Of a stretch of DNA of 32,155 nucleotides, positions 1 to 8,479 are shown in pieces. The stretch lies in assembly GCA_031285685.1 (NCBI GenBank), contig JAITVS010000033.1, positions 1 through 32,155 of the forward strand. Reading direction: 5' to 3'. Under the pieces are notes generated by a model, which saw nothing but the letters and a program-made list of their open reading frames with translations, was not told the origin of the DNA and searched no databases. The position numbers and the translations under genes were made by a program. The DNA comes from Tannerella sp. GTDB taxonomy: Bacteria > Bacteroidota > Bacteroidia > Bacteroidales > Tannerellaceae. Numbering within the stretch: position 1 is the stretch's first letter; every line of letters begins with the position of its first letter.

Positions 1-1
1 T

Positions 2-2014
2 ATAGAAATAGACAAAAAAAAGATTGAGTCAAATGCTGTTTCAATTGAAGTGTTGGTTTCCGATGATGGAGAAGAAGATAAAAAGACAGCACAAAAAAGT
101 AATAGCAACGGGGTTGAAAACTCAGTTTCGGCTGCAGATGATATAAAAGAGAATGATTTGTTTTTGCGTGCGATTGTTTCCGATCCGGATATTTATGAAC
201 AGGAAGGTTTCCTGGTAACATTCAAACTTTATACAGCTCATGACCTGGCAAGCATAAACGAGGTGAAGATTCCTGATTTTGAGGGATTTGCCATGTGTGA
301 TACGGAACAGAGCGATGCCTCATGGAAAGTTGAACGTGATAATGGACGTAATTATAATACGGTGGTTATAAAAAAAGTAGTCTTATATCCGCAACGTTCA
401 GGAAAAATACAGATTGATAATGCCAGTGTGGAAGCGATTGTACGTGTGCGTGCAAAATCGCAGTCAAGAAAATTCTTTGATGATTTTTTTGACGATGGAA
501 GTAATAATCTGGTGAAAAAAATCCACTCCCTGCCGGTTACGGTAAATGTGAAACCGTTACCAACCGGTAAACCGGATTTATATAATGGTCTTGTAGGACA
601 GGATTATAAAATAGAGTCTACGATCAGTTCCGGAAATGCAAACGTTGGGGATACGTTACTATACAAAGTGATTGTAAATGGTTCCGGTAATACAAAGTGG
701 ATAAATCTTCCGGCAGTTGATTTTCCGGCAGAATTTGATCTTCTCGAAACAACCGTATTTTTTGAAACGGACGAAAAGGATGCCATTAAAGGAACGAAAA
801 CATATTTATATAAGTGTATCCCTAAAAAAGAAGGGGATCTGGAAATTTCCGGAATACAACTTTCTTATTTTGACCTGAAAACACATACGTACAAATCAAT
901 CTATTCGGAATCTTTGCCAGTCTTTGCCGGACCGGGAACAATCACAGCTTCCGGTAAAGATCATGGTTTAGTGAAACAAAATGAAAGGGAAGAACATACT
1001 CAGTCGGACGCTGCTCCGGAAAATCATTTTTCTGTTAAAAAAACAGACCTGCGTATGATATTATGGATTCTATGTTCTGTTGCTCTGGTTTTATGTGTAT
1101 TTGCACTTTTGTTATTGAATAATGCCGTTGTCAGGGGGATTTCCCTGTTTTTTTCACTGGTAATTCTTTCGATATGTTTTTTTCTGTTCTATTCCGGTAA
1201 GAAGGGAAAATCTCCGGAAAGTTTTCTGACGACCGGGGATAAAATGCCGGAAAGAAAAGAGAAAACGGACATCGTCATTGTATTGGATATATCCGGTAGT
1301 ATGCTTGCTGAGGACTTAAAACCCAATCGATTGGAAGTAGCAAAAAATGCGGTAAATACATTGACTCGGTCTTCGAAAGCCAATATCGGTCTGGTACTGT
1401 TTGCCGGAGAAAGTTATACGGAATTACCTGTAACGTCGGATATGTTGTCTGTACGTGATCATATCGGTAGTGCGGGAGCTGTCATGACAACAGATCAGGT
1501 CAGAGATGGAACGGCTATCGGTGCAGGTATCATGAATGCGGTTAATAACCTGAAAGATCGTCCGGGCGGGCATAAGATGATTGTATTATTAACAGACGGC
1601 CGTAATAATATGGGTGATATAGCACCTGCAACCGCTTCCGAGATCGCCGGAATGTTCGGCATCGGAATCTATGCTATCGGTCTGGGAACGAAGGGTAAAG
1701 CGCCTTATCCGGTTCAAACAGCTTTCGGTGTGCAGTATAAGGATGTTATTGTCGATATAGATGAGGAGACACTCCGGAAAATTACGTCAATGACAGGAGG
1801 GGAGTATTTTCGTGCGGCAAGTAATGATGATCTGGAACAGATTATTCATACCGTCAATCAGCAAATAACCGAATACCGGGAGTCTGATATTCCGGGTAAA
1901 CAAACCTATGACTATATCAATAAGGAGTACGCATCGTCATTGCTGGATGCTTTTTTGACGGAAGATAAAAATATACAGAAGCGAGTTAGGAATAATGGTT
2001 ATAAAGAATTATAA
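2..2014 (+). CDS. BatD-like / BatA-like (VWA) fusion protein, 5' end outside window
   Basis: The reading frame is open to the left edge, so the GTG at 50 is not the true start; residues before it (ending SNAVSIEV) align with the matching part of the next gene. The N-terminal part (about nt 150-950) is a BatD oxygen-tolerance region with the same landmarks as the following BatD (YEQEGFLV, NGRNYNT, LYPQRSG, FFDDFFD, VKPLPTGKP). Two hydrophobic segments follow (about nt 1055-1195), then a von Willebrand A domain with the MIDAS motif DISGS at 1286-1300 and later BatA-like landmarks (DGTAIG, LLTDGRNN, PYPVQT, TGGEYFRA). Canonical Bat operons encode VWA proteins (BatA/BatB) and BatD separately, so this is a fusion. 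It lacks the C-terminal membrane helix usual in BatA. Its end overlaps the longest reading frame of the next gene. The role is inferred: an envelope protein of the aerotolerance operon. Confidence 0.85.
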   Translation: MEIDKKKIESNAVSIEVLVSDDGEEDKKTAQKSNSNGVENSVSAADDIKENDLFLRAIVSDPDIYEQEGFLVTFKLYTAHDLASINEVKIPDFEGFAMCDTEQSDASWKVERDNGRNYNTVVIKKVVLYPQRSGKIQIDNASVEAIVRVRAKSQSRKFFDDFFDDGSNNLVKKIHSLPVTVNVKPLPTGKPDLYNGLVGQDYKIESTISSGNANVGDTLLYKVIVNGSGNTKWINLPAVDFPAEFDLLETTVFFETDEKDAIKGTKTYLYKCIPKKEGDLEISGIQLSYFDLKTHTYKSIYSESLPVFAGPGTITASGKDHGLVKQNEREEHTQSDAAPENHFSVKKTDLRMILWILCSVALVLCVFALLLLNNAVVRGISLFFSLVILSICFFLFYSGKKGKSPESFLTTGDKMPERKEKTDIVIVLDISGSMLAEDLKPNRLEVAKNAVNTLTRSSKANIGLVLFAGESYTELPVTSDMLSVRDHIGSAGAVMTTDQVRDGTAIGAGIMNAVNNLKDRPGGHKMIVLLTDGRNNMGDIAPATASEIAGMFGIGIYAIGLGTKGKAPYPVQTAFGVQYKDVIVDIDEETLRKITSMTGGEYFRAASNDDLEQIIHTVNQQITEYRESDIPGKQTYDYINKEYASSLLDAFLTEDKNIQKRVRNNGYKEL

Positions 2015-2027
2015 ATATACAGGGAAT

Positions 2028-3878
2028 ATGAGGAAAAAGATGTTTTTTTTATTCATGTTGTTGTCTGTCGGATTATTACAGAATATAAAAGCGGAAGAAG
2101 TCGCATTTAAAGGCTCTGCTCCGCCGGCAGTTGTTGTGGGTACGCAATTTCAGTTGGCATATGTGGTAAATGTATTGAATGGTACGGATCTGCGTTTACC
2201 TCCGGAGGTGTCGGAGAATTTTGACATCTTGATGGGACCATCTGTCGCAACGAGTAGAAGTATACAGATCGTTAACGGAAAACGTACCAATGCTTCCACT
2301 GCTACTTATACCTATATACTGTCTGCCAAAAAAGAGGGAACCTTTAATATAGATCCCGCGACGATAAAAATAGGTAATTCCGAATATAAATCAAATGCTT
2401 TCACTATAAAAGTCCTGCCGCCGGATCAGGCATCGCAGGCGCAGGCGCAACAGGGTGGGGGAGCACAGCCACAAGGAGGTGGAAGTCCGGCTGCAGCTTC
2501 CGGTCTCAGCGAAGAAAACATTTTTTTGCGTGTGATCGTGTCGGATCGTAGTGTCTATGAACAGGAAGGTTTTCTGGTGTCATTCAAGCTCTATACGGCT
2601 TATGACATTGCTGGAGTTAACAATATAAAATTTCCTGAATTCGAAGGTTTTCTGGCGCAGGATATAGAATTGAAAGATGTTCAATGGCAGATGGAAAGTT
2701 ACAACGGACGAAATTACAATACAGCCGTGATGAAGCAAACCGTATTGTATCCCCAACGTTCCGGCCAGCTCAAAATAGGGAGTGGCAAGGTCGATGCTGT
2801 TGTTCGTGTACGTAATCAATCACGTGGGCGTAATTTCTTCGATGATTTTTTTGATACTTATCAGAATGTAACGAAACCATTGGTTTCTTCTCCCGTGACA
2901 ATTGATGTCAAACCTTTGCCTACAGGCAAACCTGCATCATTTTCAGGAGCAGTCGGTAATTATACGGTAAGTTCCGAAATAAACAGGACAGAGTTAAAAG
3001 CAAACGAGGCCGTCACGATAAAACTGACGATAAAAGGAAACGGGAACATCAAATTACTGAAAACTCCGGAAGTTAAATTCCCGAATGATTTTGAAGTATA
3101 CGATCCGAAGGTGGATAACAATATCCGGGTCACAGAGGCTGGAGCAAGCGGAACTAAAACCATCGAGTATATGGCAATTCCCCGTTATGCCGGCGATTTT
3201 GAAATACCGGCCGTGAATTTTTCCTATTTTGATACAAAATCAGGCACTTATAAAACTCTTTCTACGGAGTCGTATAAACTGAAGGTGGAAAAAGGCGAAG
3301 GTGGTTCGGAAGCTCCTGTAGTGTCCAATTTTACCAATCGGGAAAGTGTTAAATTCCTCGGAAAAGATATACGTTATATCAAGACCAAGGATGTTCATTT
3401 TGTATCGAATAAAGAAATATTCTTCGGGTCATTCCTTTATGTGATGGCTTATCTGATGATAACCATCTTGTTTGTCGTTTTCTTCATCATCTACAGAAAA
3501 CAGGTGAAGGAAAATTCGAACATCGCCCTTGTACGTACGAAAAAGGCAAATAAAACGGCGGTTAAACGATTGAAACAGGCAGAAAAACTTCTTCGGGAAG
3601 ACAAGGAAGAAGCCTTTTACGAAGAAGTGTTGCGCGCTTTATGGGGTTACCTGAGTGATAAGCTGAATATGCCTCAGTCCGAGCTGACGAAGGATAATGT
3701 TGCGGCGGAACTGACGAAATATGGGGTTGATGAAACACTGTCGGGTGAGTTTCTGGAAATAATCAATACATGCGAATTTGCCCGTTATGCGCCGAGCAAA
3801 ACATCCGGAGCGATGGATAAACTATTCAGTGAGACGATTGATGCAATCGGTAAAATGGAAAGTACGATAAAAAAATAA
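2028..3878 (+). CDS. batD: BatD family protein (aerotolerance operon)
   Basis: This is a 616-residue envelope protein. I chose ATG 2028 over 1995 because it opens directly with a signal peptide (MRKKMFFLFMLLSVGLLQ, then AEE) and has AGGGA just upstream. An N-terminal beta domain is followed by a Q/G/P-rich linker (nt about 2430-2500), a BatD domain that repeats the one in the upstream fusion, and a second beta domain. One membrane helix follows (nt about 3424-3495). The C-terminal cytoplasmic region is helical and charged. Length and layout fit full BatD. The gene begins 13 bp after the fusion stop and is followed 11 bp later by batE, which indicates one transcript. BatD is thought to act with the VWA proteins and TPR proteins of the operon; its biochemical role is unknown. 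Confidence 0.9.
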   Translation: MRKKMFFLFMLLSVGLLQNIKAEEVAFKGSAPPAVVVGTQFQLAYVVNVLNGTDLRLPPEVSENFDILMGPSVATSRSIQIVNGKRTNASTATYTYILSAKKEGTFNIDPATIKIGNSEYKSNAFTIKVLPPDQASQAQAQQGGGAQPQGGGSPAAASGLSEENIFLRVIVSDRSVYEQEGFLVSFKLYTAYDIAGVNNIKFPEFEGFLAQDIELKDVQWQMESYNGRNYNTAVMKQTVLYPQRSGQLKIGSGKVDAVVRVRNQSRGRNFFDDFFDTYQNVTKPLVSSPVTIDVKPLPTGKPASFSGAVGNYTVSSEINRTELKANEAVTIKLTIKGNGNIKLLKTPEVKFPNDFEVYDPKVDNNIRVTEAGASGTKTIEYMAIPRYAGDFEIPAVNFSYFDTKSGTYKTLSTESYKLKVEKGEGGSEAPVVSNFTNRESVKFLGKDIRYIKTKDVHFVSNKEIFFGSFLYVMAYLMITILFVVFFIIYRKQVKENSNIALVRTKKANKTAVKRLKQAEKLLREDKEEAFYEEVLRALWGYLSDKLNMPQSELTKDNVAAELTKYGVDETLSGEFLEIINTCEFARYAPSKTSGAMDKLFSETIDAIGKMESTIKK

Positions 3879-3889
3879 GAGAATAAGTT

Positions 3890-4651
3890 ATGCGGAATAT
3901 AAATAAAAAAGTCATCGGAATATTATTGTTTTGTGTCTCATCCATAGGTATATATGCACAGGATGCTGATATAAAAGCTGCAGAAACAGCTTATGTCGCC
4001 GAACAATATGACAAAGCGATTGAAATCTATGAATCGGTACTGAAAAATTACGGCGACTCCTACGAACTGTATTATAATCTCGGCAATTCATACTTTAAAA
4101 CCGGGAAAATGGCTCCTGCCATCCTGAATTATGAACGCGCGTTGCTGATTAAACCGGGTGACGGGGATATCCGTTTCAATCTTGAGCTGGCAAAGCAGCA
4201 AACGGTTGATAATATAGAACCGTTACAGGAATTTTTTCTGAAAAAATGGTTCCGCTCGGTACAAAACCTGATCGGAGTGGATTCGTGGGCGGCCGTTGGC
4301 ATTGTATCTTTTGTGTTATTTATTTGTAGCCTTATACTCTTTTTCTTTTCTAAATGGATGCGTTTGAAGAAATTAGGATTTTATTTTGGCATATTGTTAT
4401 TTATTGTCGTTATATTTGCGAACGTATTTGCTTATAATCAGAGAAAAGAACTTTTAAACCGTTTCGGAGCGATTGTTTTTTCCCCTACGGTAACAGTAAA
4501 AAGTTCGCCTGATAACAGCGGTACGGATTTATTTGTGCTGCATGAAGGAACAAAAGTCTTTATTCGCAATTCCGTAGGTGACTGGAATGAAATCGTACTT
4601 GAAGACGGAAACATCGGGTGGATAAATAAGAAGGATATAATTGTAATTTGA
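3890..4651 (+). CDS. batE: BatE: TPR and SH3-like envelope protein
   Basis: The protein has 253 residues. A signal-like N-terminus (residues 1-23, ending IYAQ) is followed by TPR repeats at about 28-105 (YDKAIEIYE, YYNLGNSYFKTGK, AILNYERAL), and then two membrane helices at about 133-155 and 162-182. The C-terminus (about 195-253) is a bacterial SH3-like domain (VTVKSSPD, LHEGTKV, WINKKDI). This order is the usual BatE layout and it sits directly after batD. The TPR part likely binds other Bat proteins and the SH3 part may touch peptidoglycan; both are inferences. The gene ends 3 bp before the PAP2 gene, so the two are probably co-transcribed. Confidence 0.88.
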   Translation: MRNINKKVIGILLFCVSSIGIYAQDADIKAAETAYVAEQYDKAIEIYESVLKNYGDSYELYYNLGNSYFKTGKMAPAILNYERALLIKPGDGDIRFNLELAKQQTVDNIEPLQEFFLKKWFRSVQNLIGVDSWAAVGIVSFVLFICSLILFFFSKWMRLKKLGFYFGILLFIVVIFANVFAYNQRKELLNRFGAIVFSPTVTVKSSPDNSGTDLFVLHEGTKVFIRNSVGDWNEIVLEDGNIGWINKKDIIVI

Positions 4652-4654
4652 TTT

Positions 4655-5383
4655 ATGCTTGAAAATGTTCTTGATTATGAACAAGATCTGTTTCTGCAAC
4701 TGAACAGTATTCATTCTCCATTCGGAAACCAGTTTATGTGGCTGTATTCCGGCAAAATTGCGTGGATCCCGCTGGCTATCCTGTTTGTCGTCATCCTTTC
4801 TTACAAAAACAGAAAACATTGGAAAGAAACACTTCTTATCTTTGCCGCAATAGCTTTGGTTATTACCTTTTGCGACCAGTTTTCATCAGGCTTTTGCAAA
4901 CCGTTTTTTTTGCGTTTCCGGCCGACACATCACCCTGATTTTATGAACGAAGTTAATACCGTATTCGATTACCGGGGTGGACGTTACGGCTTTATATCAA
5001 GCCATGCGGCAAACGCATTTGGTTTTGCAACTCTGACATCTCTGATTTTCAGATATCGGTTTTATACGATTATGCTGTATCTCTGGGCAACAATTAACGC
5101 ATACAGCCGGATTTACCTGGGAGTGCATTTTATCACCGATATTGTTCCGGGAATTCTGGTCGGACTTTTTTTCGGATGGGTTGTCTATAAAATGTATGTG
5201 TATATACGAAAAAAAGCGATTACCGGTAAAGTCGTAAGTTCCGATGTACAAGATGAAGATATCCGGAATCTGCGGAGCGGACTTAATCTTATTATCTATA
5301 TACTGATATTGACAATTGTAGTTATGGCAATAATCAGTATGCTCTATGCTTTTAAAATCATTCCCGCCATTACGGTAAAATAA
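4655..5383 (+). CDS. PAP2 superfamily membrane phosphatase
   Basis: This 242-residue integral membrane protein carries all three PAP2 motifs: KPFFLRFRP at residues 82-90 (Lys82, Arg88), SSHA at 115-118 (His117) and SRIYLGVH...D at 151-162 (Ser151, Arg152, His158, Asp162). Several hydrophobic segments surround them and the active site is expected to face the periplasm. The family removes phosphate from lipid pyrophosphates or phosphates such as undecaprenyl pyrophosphate, phosphatidylglycerol phosphate or lipid A; the sequence alone does not say which. It starts 3 bp after batE, and placement of a PAP2 gene at the end of the bat operon suggests shared transcription rather than a proven shared role. 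Confidence 0.85.
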   Translation: MLENVLDYEQDLFLQLNSIHSPFGNQFMWLYSGKIAWIPLAILFVVILSYKNRKHWKETLLIFAAIALVITFCDQFSSGFCKPFFLRFRPTHHPDFMNEVNTVFDYRGGRYGFISSHAANAFGFATLTSLIFRYRFYTIMLYLWATINAYSRIYLGVHFITDIVPGILVGLFFGWVVYKMYVYIRKKAITGKVVSSDVQDEDIRNLRSGLNLIIYILILTIVVMAIISMLYAFKIIPAITVK

Positions 5384-5410
5384 AAACGTTTTAAGTCGTG
5401 AGAGCAGAAG

Positions 5411-5467
5411 CCGAACGTTCGGATTATCGGGTCATGCAATGAACAATCGAGGAGTGAAGGCGACCCG
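5411..5467. other. Self-complementary intergenic stretch
   Basis: The 230 bp between the PAP2 gene and the next gene hold a perfect 12-bp palindrome CCGAACGTTCGG (5411-5422) and a 6-bp stem CGGGTC/GACCCG (5428-5433 with 5462-5467). The stretch is richer in G and C than the AT-rich sequence just downstream. I see no reading frame. It could be the 3' end of the bat transcript, a small RNA or a decayed repeat; none of these is shown. Confidence 0.3.
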
Positions 5468-5536
5468 GAACGACTGATGAAATCGAATGTTATATAATGA
5501 TGTCGTAGAGCATAATATTGTTTTCTCATGAATATA

Positions 5537-5568
5537 TTTGGATAATCGGAAAAATGTTATTATATTTC
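5537..5568 (+). promoter_or_regulatory. Bacteroidota-type promoter upstream of the small HTH-like gene
   Basis: TTTG (5537-5540), a 20-bp spacer, and TATATTTC (5561-5568) match the TTTG-N19/20-TAnnTTTG pattern with one mismatch in the last base. A second candidate -7 element, TATATTTG, overlaps at 5533-5540 but has no -33 partner. Transcription would begin near 5575, giving a leader of about 45 nt. Confidence 0.5.
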
Positions 5569-5619
5569 GGAACATATTAAAATAAATAGACAGAGTATTA
5601 ACCAAAAAGTATTTTGACC

Positions 5620-5895
5620 ATGGCGAGAACAATAACATTTAATGAACTTCGTGATATCAAGGACCGTTTACCGGACGGTTCTATGCATTGTATAGCTGAT
5701 GAATTAGGTGTCAGTGTAGAAACCGTCCGTAACTATTTCGGAGGATATAACTATAAAGATGGGAAAAGCTGCGGATTCCACCTTGAGCCGGGACCAAATG
5801 GCGGAATTGTTGTTCTGGATGATACAACGATTCTGGAAAAGGCGCTCAAAATGCTGGAGGAGAAAGAAAAACCGATTTCTGTAGCAGAAGCCTGA
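5620..5895 (+). CDS. Small helix-turn-helix-like protein
   Basis: The protein has 91 residues. The ATG at 5620 is preferred to the upstream TTG at 5614. Residues about 5-40 look like a helix-turn-helix: FNELRDIKDRL, then IADELGVSVETVRNYFGG, with the second helix of the SVETVRNYF type. The middle (HLEPGPNGGIVVLDD) is probably a small beta element, and the tail is a charged helix (ILEKALKMLEEKEK). Similar short proteins are widespread in Bacteroidales, but I know of no characterised function. It has its own promoter and a strong terminator, so it is a single-gene unit. DNA or RNA binding is inference. Confidence 0.75.
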   Translation: MARTITFNELRDIKDRLPDGSMHCIADELGVSVETVRNYFGGYNYKDGKSCGFHLEPGPNGGIVVLDDTTILEKALKMLEEKEKPISVAEA

Positions 5896-5903
5896 TATAT
5901 CAT

Positions 5904-5943
5904 AAAATCCCGGAACAGTTTTTCTGCAACGGGATTTTTTTTA
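5904..5943 (+). terminator. Rho-independent terminator
   Basis: The stem AAAATCCCG pairs with CGGGATTTT, with a small inner CAG/CTG stem around a TTTTT loop. It is followed by a run of T residues and lies 9 bp after the stop of the small HTH-like gene. Confidence 0.85.
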
Positions 5944-5974
5944 AAATTAATATCGAATTTATCAGAGAAGAATT

Positions 5975-7087
5975 ATGGAAGATAAACTTGTCACATTAGC
6001 TATTCACACCTATGAAAAGGCGCAGATCCTTAAAACGATCCTGGAGTCGGAGGGGATTGAGGTTTTTATTCATAATGTGAATCTTATTCAACCGGTGGTA
6101 TCTGCCGGTGTTCGTGTACGTATAAAAGAAAGCGATCTTCCGCATGCTTTACGCGTGATAGAAGCTACGCAGTTTTTTAAAGAAGACGAAGAATCATCTG
6201 TTGATGATAATGTAAAAAAGATCTTAATACCGGTTGATTTTTCGGATTACTCAATGCGCGCCTGTGAGATCGGGTTTGAATATGCGAGCCGGATAGGAGC
6301 GGAAGTCATGTTGCTTCACGCTTATTATATAGCCCTGATGCCTTCGTCCTTATTATATCTTGGTGTGGGACAGGATGCATTCGATGATGAATCTGTGCGT
6401 ATTGCATATGACCGTATGCAGGCTGACCTTAAAAACATGATATCTGCTATTGATCATAAGGTTTCATCCGGCGAACTTCCGGAAGTGAAATATAATTATA
6501 TAATCCGCGAAGGTATTCCTGAAGACGAAATAATCGCATATGCGAAAGAGTATCGTCCGACATTTATTATTATGGGAACACGCGGTAAAAGTCGTAAAAA
6601 TCTCGATTTAATCGGTAGCGTTACGGCAGAAATCATTGAGCGGACAAAAGTGCCGTTGCTGGCCGTTCCGGAAGATATAACATTCGACAACCTGAAAGAT
6701 GCAAATATAGCATTTGCCACATCATTTAATGAACAGGATCTTGTCGCATTTGATCAATTTATGAAACTCATGAACAGCTATACGCCGCAAGTCCATCTGT
6801 TCAACATCTCTACCAGTAAAAACGAGTGGGATGAAATTCGTTTGACGGGTACGCGCGAATATCTGAATAAACATTATCCGGACATCAATATCGATTTTAC
6901 CGTACTGGATAGCGGAGAACTGCTGGATGCAGTCGAGAAATTTGTTCAGGAGAAGCAGATTGATATAATCACGTTGACAACCTACAGGCGCAGCATGATA
7001 ACACGGATATTCAATCCGAGTATTGCACGCAGGATGCTTTTCCATACCAATACGGCTTTGTTGGTTATTCCTGAATACAGCAAATAA
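5975..7087 (+). CDS. DUF2007 domain fused to two universal stress protein domains
   Basis: The protein has 370 residues. Residues 1 to about 72 form a DUF2007-type domain (AIHTYEKAQILKTILESEGI, then VRVRIKESDLPHALRVIE). The first Usp domain spans about 84-230, starting KKILIPVDFSDYS and ending with the nucleotide-binding pattern GTRGKSRKNLDLIGSVTAEI before VPLLAVP. A second, less conserved Usp domain follows (about 238-370) and lacks a clear G-x2-G-x9-GS loop, so only the first is predicted to bind ATP. Tandem Usp proteins are common in Bacteroidota, and the added DUF2007 domain is a small ligand- or partner-binding fold of unknown role. It is cytoplasmic. There is no clear promoter in the short gap after the preceding terminator. 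A terminator closes the gene. Confidence 0.88.
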   Translation: MEDKLVTLAIHTYEKAQILKTILESEGIEVFIHNVNLIQPVVSAGVRVRIKESDLPHALRVIEATQFFKEDEESSVDDNVKKILIPVDFSDYSMRACEIGFEYASRIGAEVMLLHAYYIALMPSSLLYLGVGQDAFDDESVRIAYDRMQADLKNMISAIDHKVSSGELPEVKYNYIIREGIPEDEIIAYAKEYRPTFIIMGTRGKSRKNLDLIGSVTAEIIERTKVPLLAVPEDITFDNLKDANIAFATSFNEQDLVAFDQFMKLMNSYTPQVHLFNISTSKNEWDEIRLTGTREYLNKHYPDINIDFTVLDSGELLDAVEKFVQEKQIDIITLTTYRRSMITRIFNPSIARRMLFHTNTALLVIPEYSK

Positions 7088-7094
7088 ATCAATG

Positions 7095-7124
7095 TACACC
7101 GGAATATTTTTCCGGTGTATTTTT
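7095..7124 (+). terminator. Rho-independent terminator
   Basis: A perfect 10-bp stem TACACCGGAA / TTCCGGTGTA (7095-7104 with 7110-7119) with a 5-nt loop is followed by a T run at 7120-7124. It lies 8 bp after the universal-stress gene. Confidence 0.9.
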
Positions 7125-7227
7125 GCCCGCCTATTTTCTGTATAATTAATATTATGTTAAATAGTATATGCGTCAAATGATAGATAGAGAAATGGAGAAT
7201 GTGATACCCACCCCACATTCGTTTAAA

Positions 7228-7266
7228 TAAAAAAAGTACCCCTGATTAATTTCAGAGATACTTTAG
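7228..7266 (-). terminator. Terminator of the DUF6599-like gene (overlaps its stop)
   Basis: On the minus strand AAAGTATCTCTGA pairs imperfectly with TCAGGGGTACTTT around an AATTAA loop and runs into TTTTTTT. The left arm lies inside the last codons of the gene, so stop codon and terminator overlap. Confidence 0.7.
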
Positions 7267-8169
7267 ATATTTATTGCTTTTAATAATCCGGAATCCGAAA
7301 AGATTTACAACTGAAGACTTATTCAGGATTGTTTCCGCATCAGGAACAGATTCTCCGTTTTCGTTGAAAATGCCGATCAGGTATTGATTTTTCCATAAAC
7401 ACGGGATATCGCCGTTATAGCGGTCTTTTATCAGAAGTATTCCTTCACCGAATTCAAGGGGCTGTTTTGTAAAGGTGAAATATTTATTGAGAATTTCTTT
7501 AGCAGCATCATTATTTTCTGCACTGATCACAAACAATTGATAGGTTAATCCGTTCTTATTGTACTGGCATACAAATACTTTGTTCAGAAATTCATGCCCG
7601 ATATAATTAGATGTGATATATGCTTCGGTATGAGGAATTTTATTTTCTTCCGGAAATGATTTGATGATCATCGGATATCCGGCATCCGGAGCTACTTTAT
7701 AGGCTAATGTTCCGGCTATTTCACGCATAGCCTCTCCTGTTTCTTCACCGGATACACTACTTCTGATTTTAACATAAACCGGACCGGCAAAGAAAAACAG
7801 GCTGCTGTTATCTCCATGCGCCTCTCCTCCTATTTCATAGAACATAAGATCCGAGGAACGTTCGGATGCATACATCCCAAATGCGTCTTCAGGTGTCGCA
7901 TGGCGGTATACCTGAATAGTAATATAGTCATCCCCTTTTGTATAATCGCAGGCGGTCATTTCCTGAAATCCGTTTTCGATGAATAAGGGCGCTGCTCCAT
8001 TAATCCGGTCAAACAGATTGTCCGCATTAAAAACCTCTTTAAATGCAGGTTTATCCCACCCTTTAACTTCCGGAAGCCATGAAAATATTTCATCCGGAGT
8101 TTGCGCCGAAGCAGAAGTCAAACTCAAAATCGGCCCAATCAGAAAAATAATTATAAAATATTTCATCAT
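7252..8169 (-). CDS. Exported protein, DUF6599-like
   Basis: The protein has 305 residues. A clear signal peptide (MMKYFIIIFLIGPILSL, cleavage near SASA-QT) means it is exported to the periplasm or envelope. The mature part has DRINGAAPLFIENGFQE and CDYTKGDDYITIQVYRHATPEDAFGMYASE in two pieces, patterns I associate with DUF6599 proteins, which are widespread in Bacteroidota and have no known function. No catalytic motif or membrane helix is visible beyond the signal. It stands alone: its terminator overlaps the stop, and a long structured intergenic element lies upstream. A convincing promoter was not found in 8170-8265. Confidence 0.8.
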   Translation of the reverse strand: MMKYFIIIFLIGPILSLTSASAQTPDEIFSWLPEVKGWDKPAFKEVFNADNLFDRINGAAPLFIENGFQEMTACDYTKGDDYITIQVYRHATPEDAFGMYASERSSDLMFYEIGGEAHGDNSSLFFFAGPVYVKIRSSVSGEETGEAMREIAGTLAYKVAPDAGYPMIIKSFPEENKIPHTEAYITSNYIGHEFLNKVFVCQYNKNGLTYQLFVISAENNDAAKEILNKYFTFTKQPLEFGEGILLIKDRYNGDIPCLWKNQYLIGIFNENGESVPDAETILNKSSVVNLFGFRIIKSNKYLKYL

Positions 8170-8265
8170 ATTGATTATTAGTGTATTATAAATAATTAAG
8201 CAATAAGTAAAATCGATCTGCTTGTTAATTTAATATGCTTATTTTGTTGTTAATTTAAATAACCG

Positions 8266-8466
8266 ACCTCGTGTGGTGAGCCGTTAAGTAGTGCAGGAAG
8301 GCGTCAGAAATCTATGCTGTCTGAGCGAAGCGAGTTTCAAATTCTTTAGGCGTTTTGCGTGACTCGGCAAAGCCAAAATGAATTTTGACTCTGCGCTCGC
8401 TACTTAAAACGTTCATAGATTTTAGCCGACCGAAACGTTAAGCTTAACGATGCGAGCCGCACGAAG
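8266..8466. repeat. Long nested imperfect hairpin element in the intergenic region
   Basis: This 340-bp gap holds no gene, but nested arms pair over about 200 bp. The outer arms near 8267-8289 pair with 8443-8466 (GCCGTTAAG against CTTAACG...). Next, CGTTAAGTAGTGCAG pairs imperfectly with 8392-8411, AAATCTATG (8308-8316) pairs perfectly with CATAGATTT (8414-8422), and GAGTTTCAAATTCTTT (8332-8347) pairs imperfectly with AAATGAATTTTGACTC at about 8376-8391. A 14-bp palindrome CGTTAAGCTTAACG sits at 8436-8449. The different arm pairs compete, so not all can form at once. It is more GC-rich than the flanks and resembles short palindromic repeat elements; copy number elsewhere is unknown. Confidence 0.5.
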
Positions 8467-8479
8467 TCTTGATCTTTTG

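Noticed and set aside
50..52. GTG at 50 as the start of the first gene
   Set aside because: The frame is open to the left edge and the upstream codons align with the equivalent part of the next BatD, so the gene is cut by the window.
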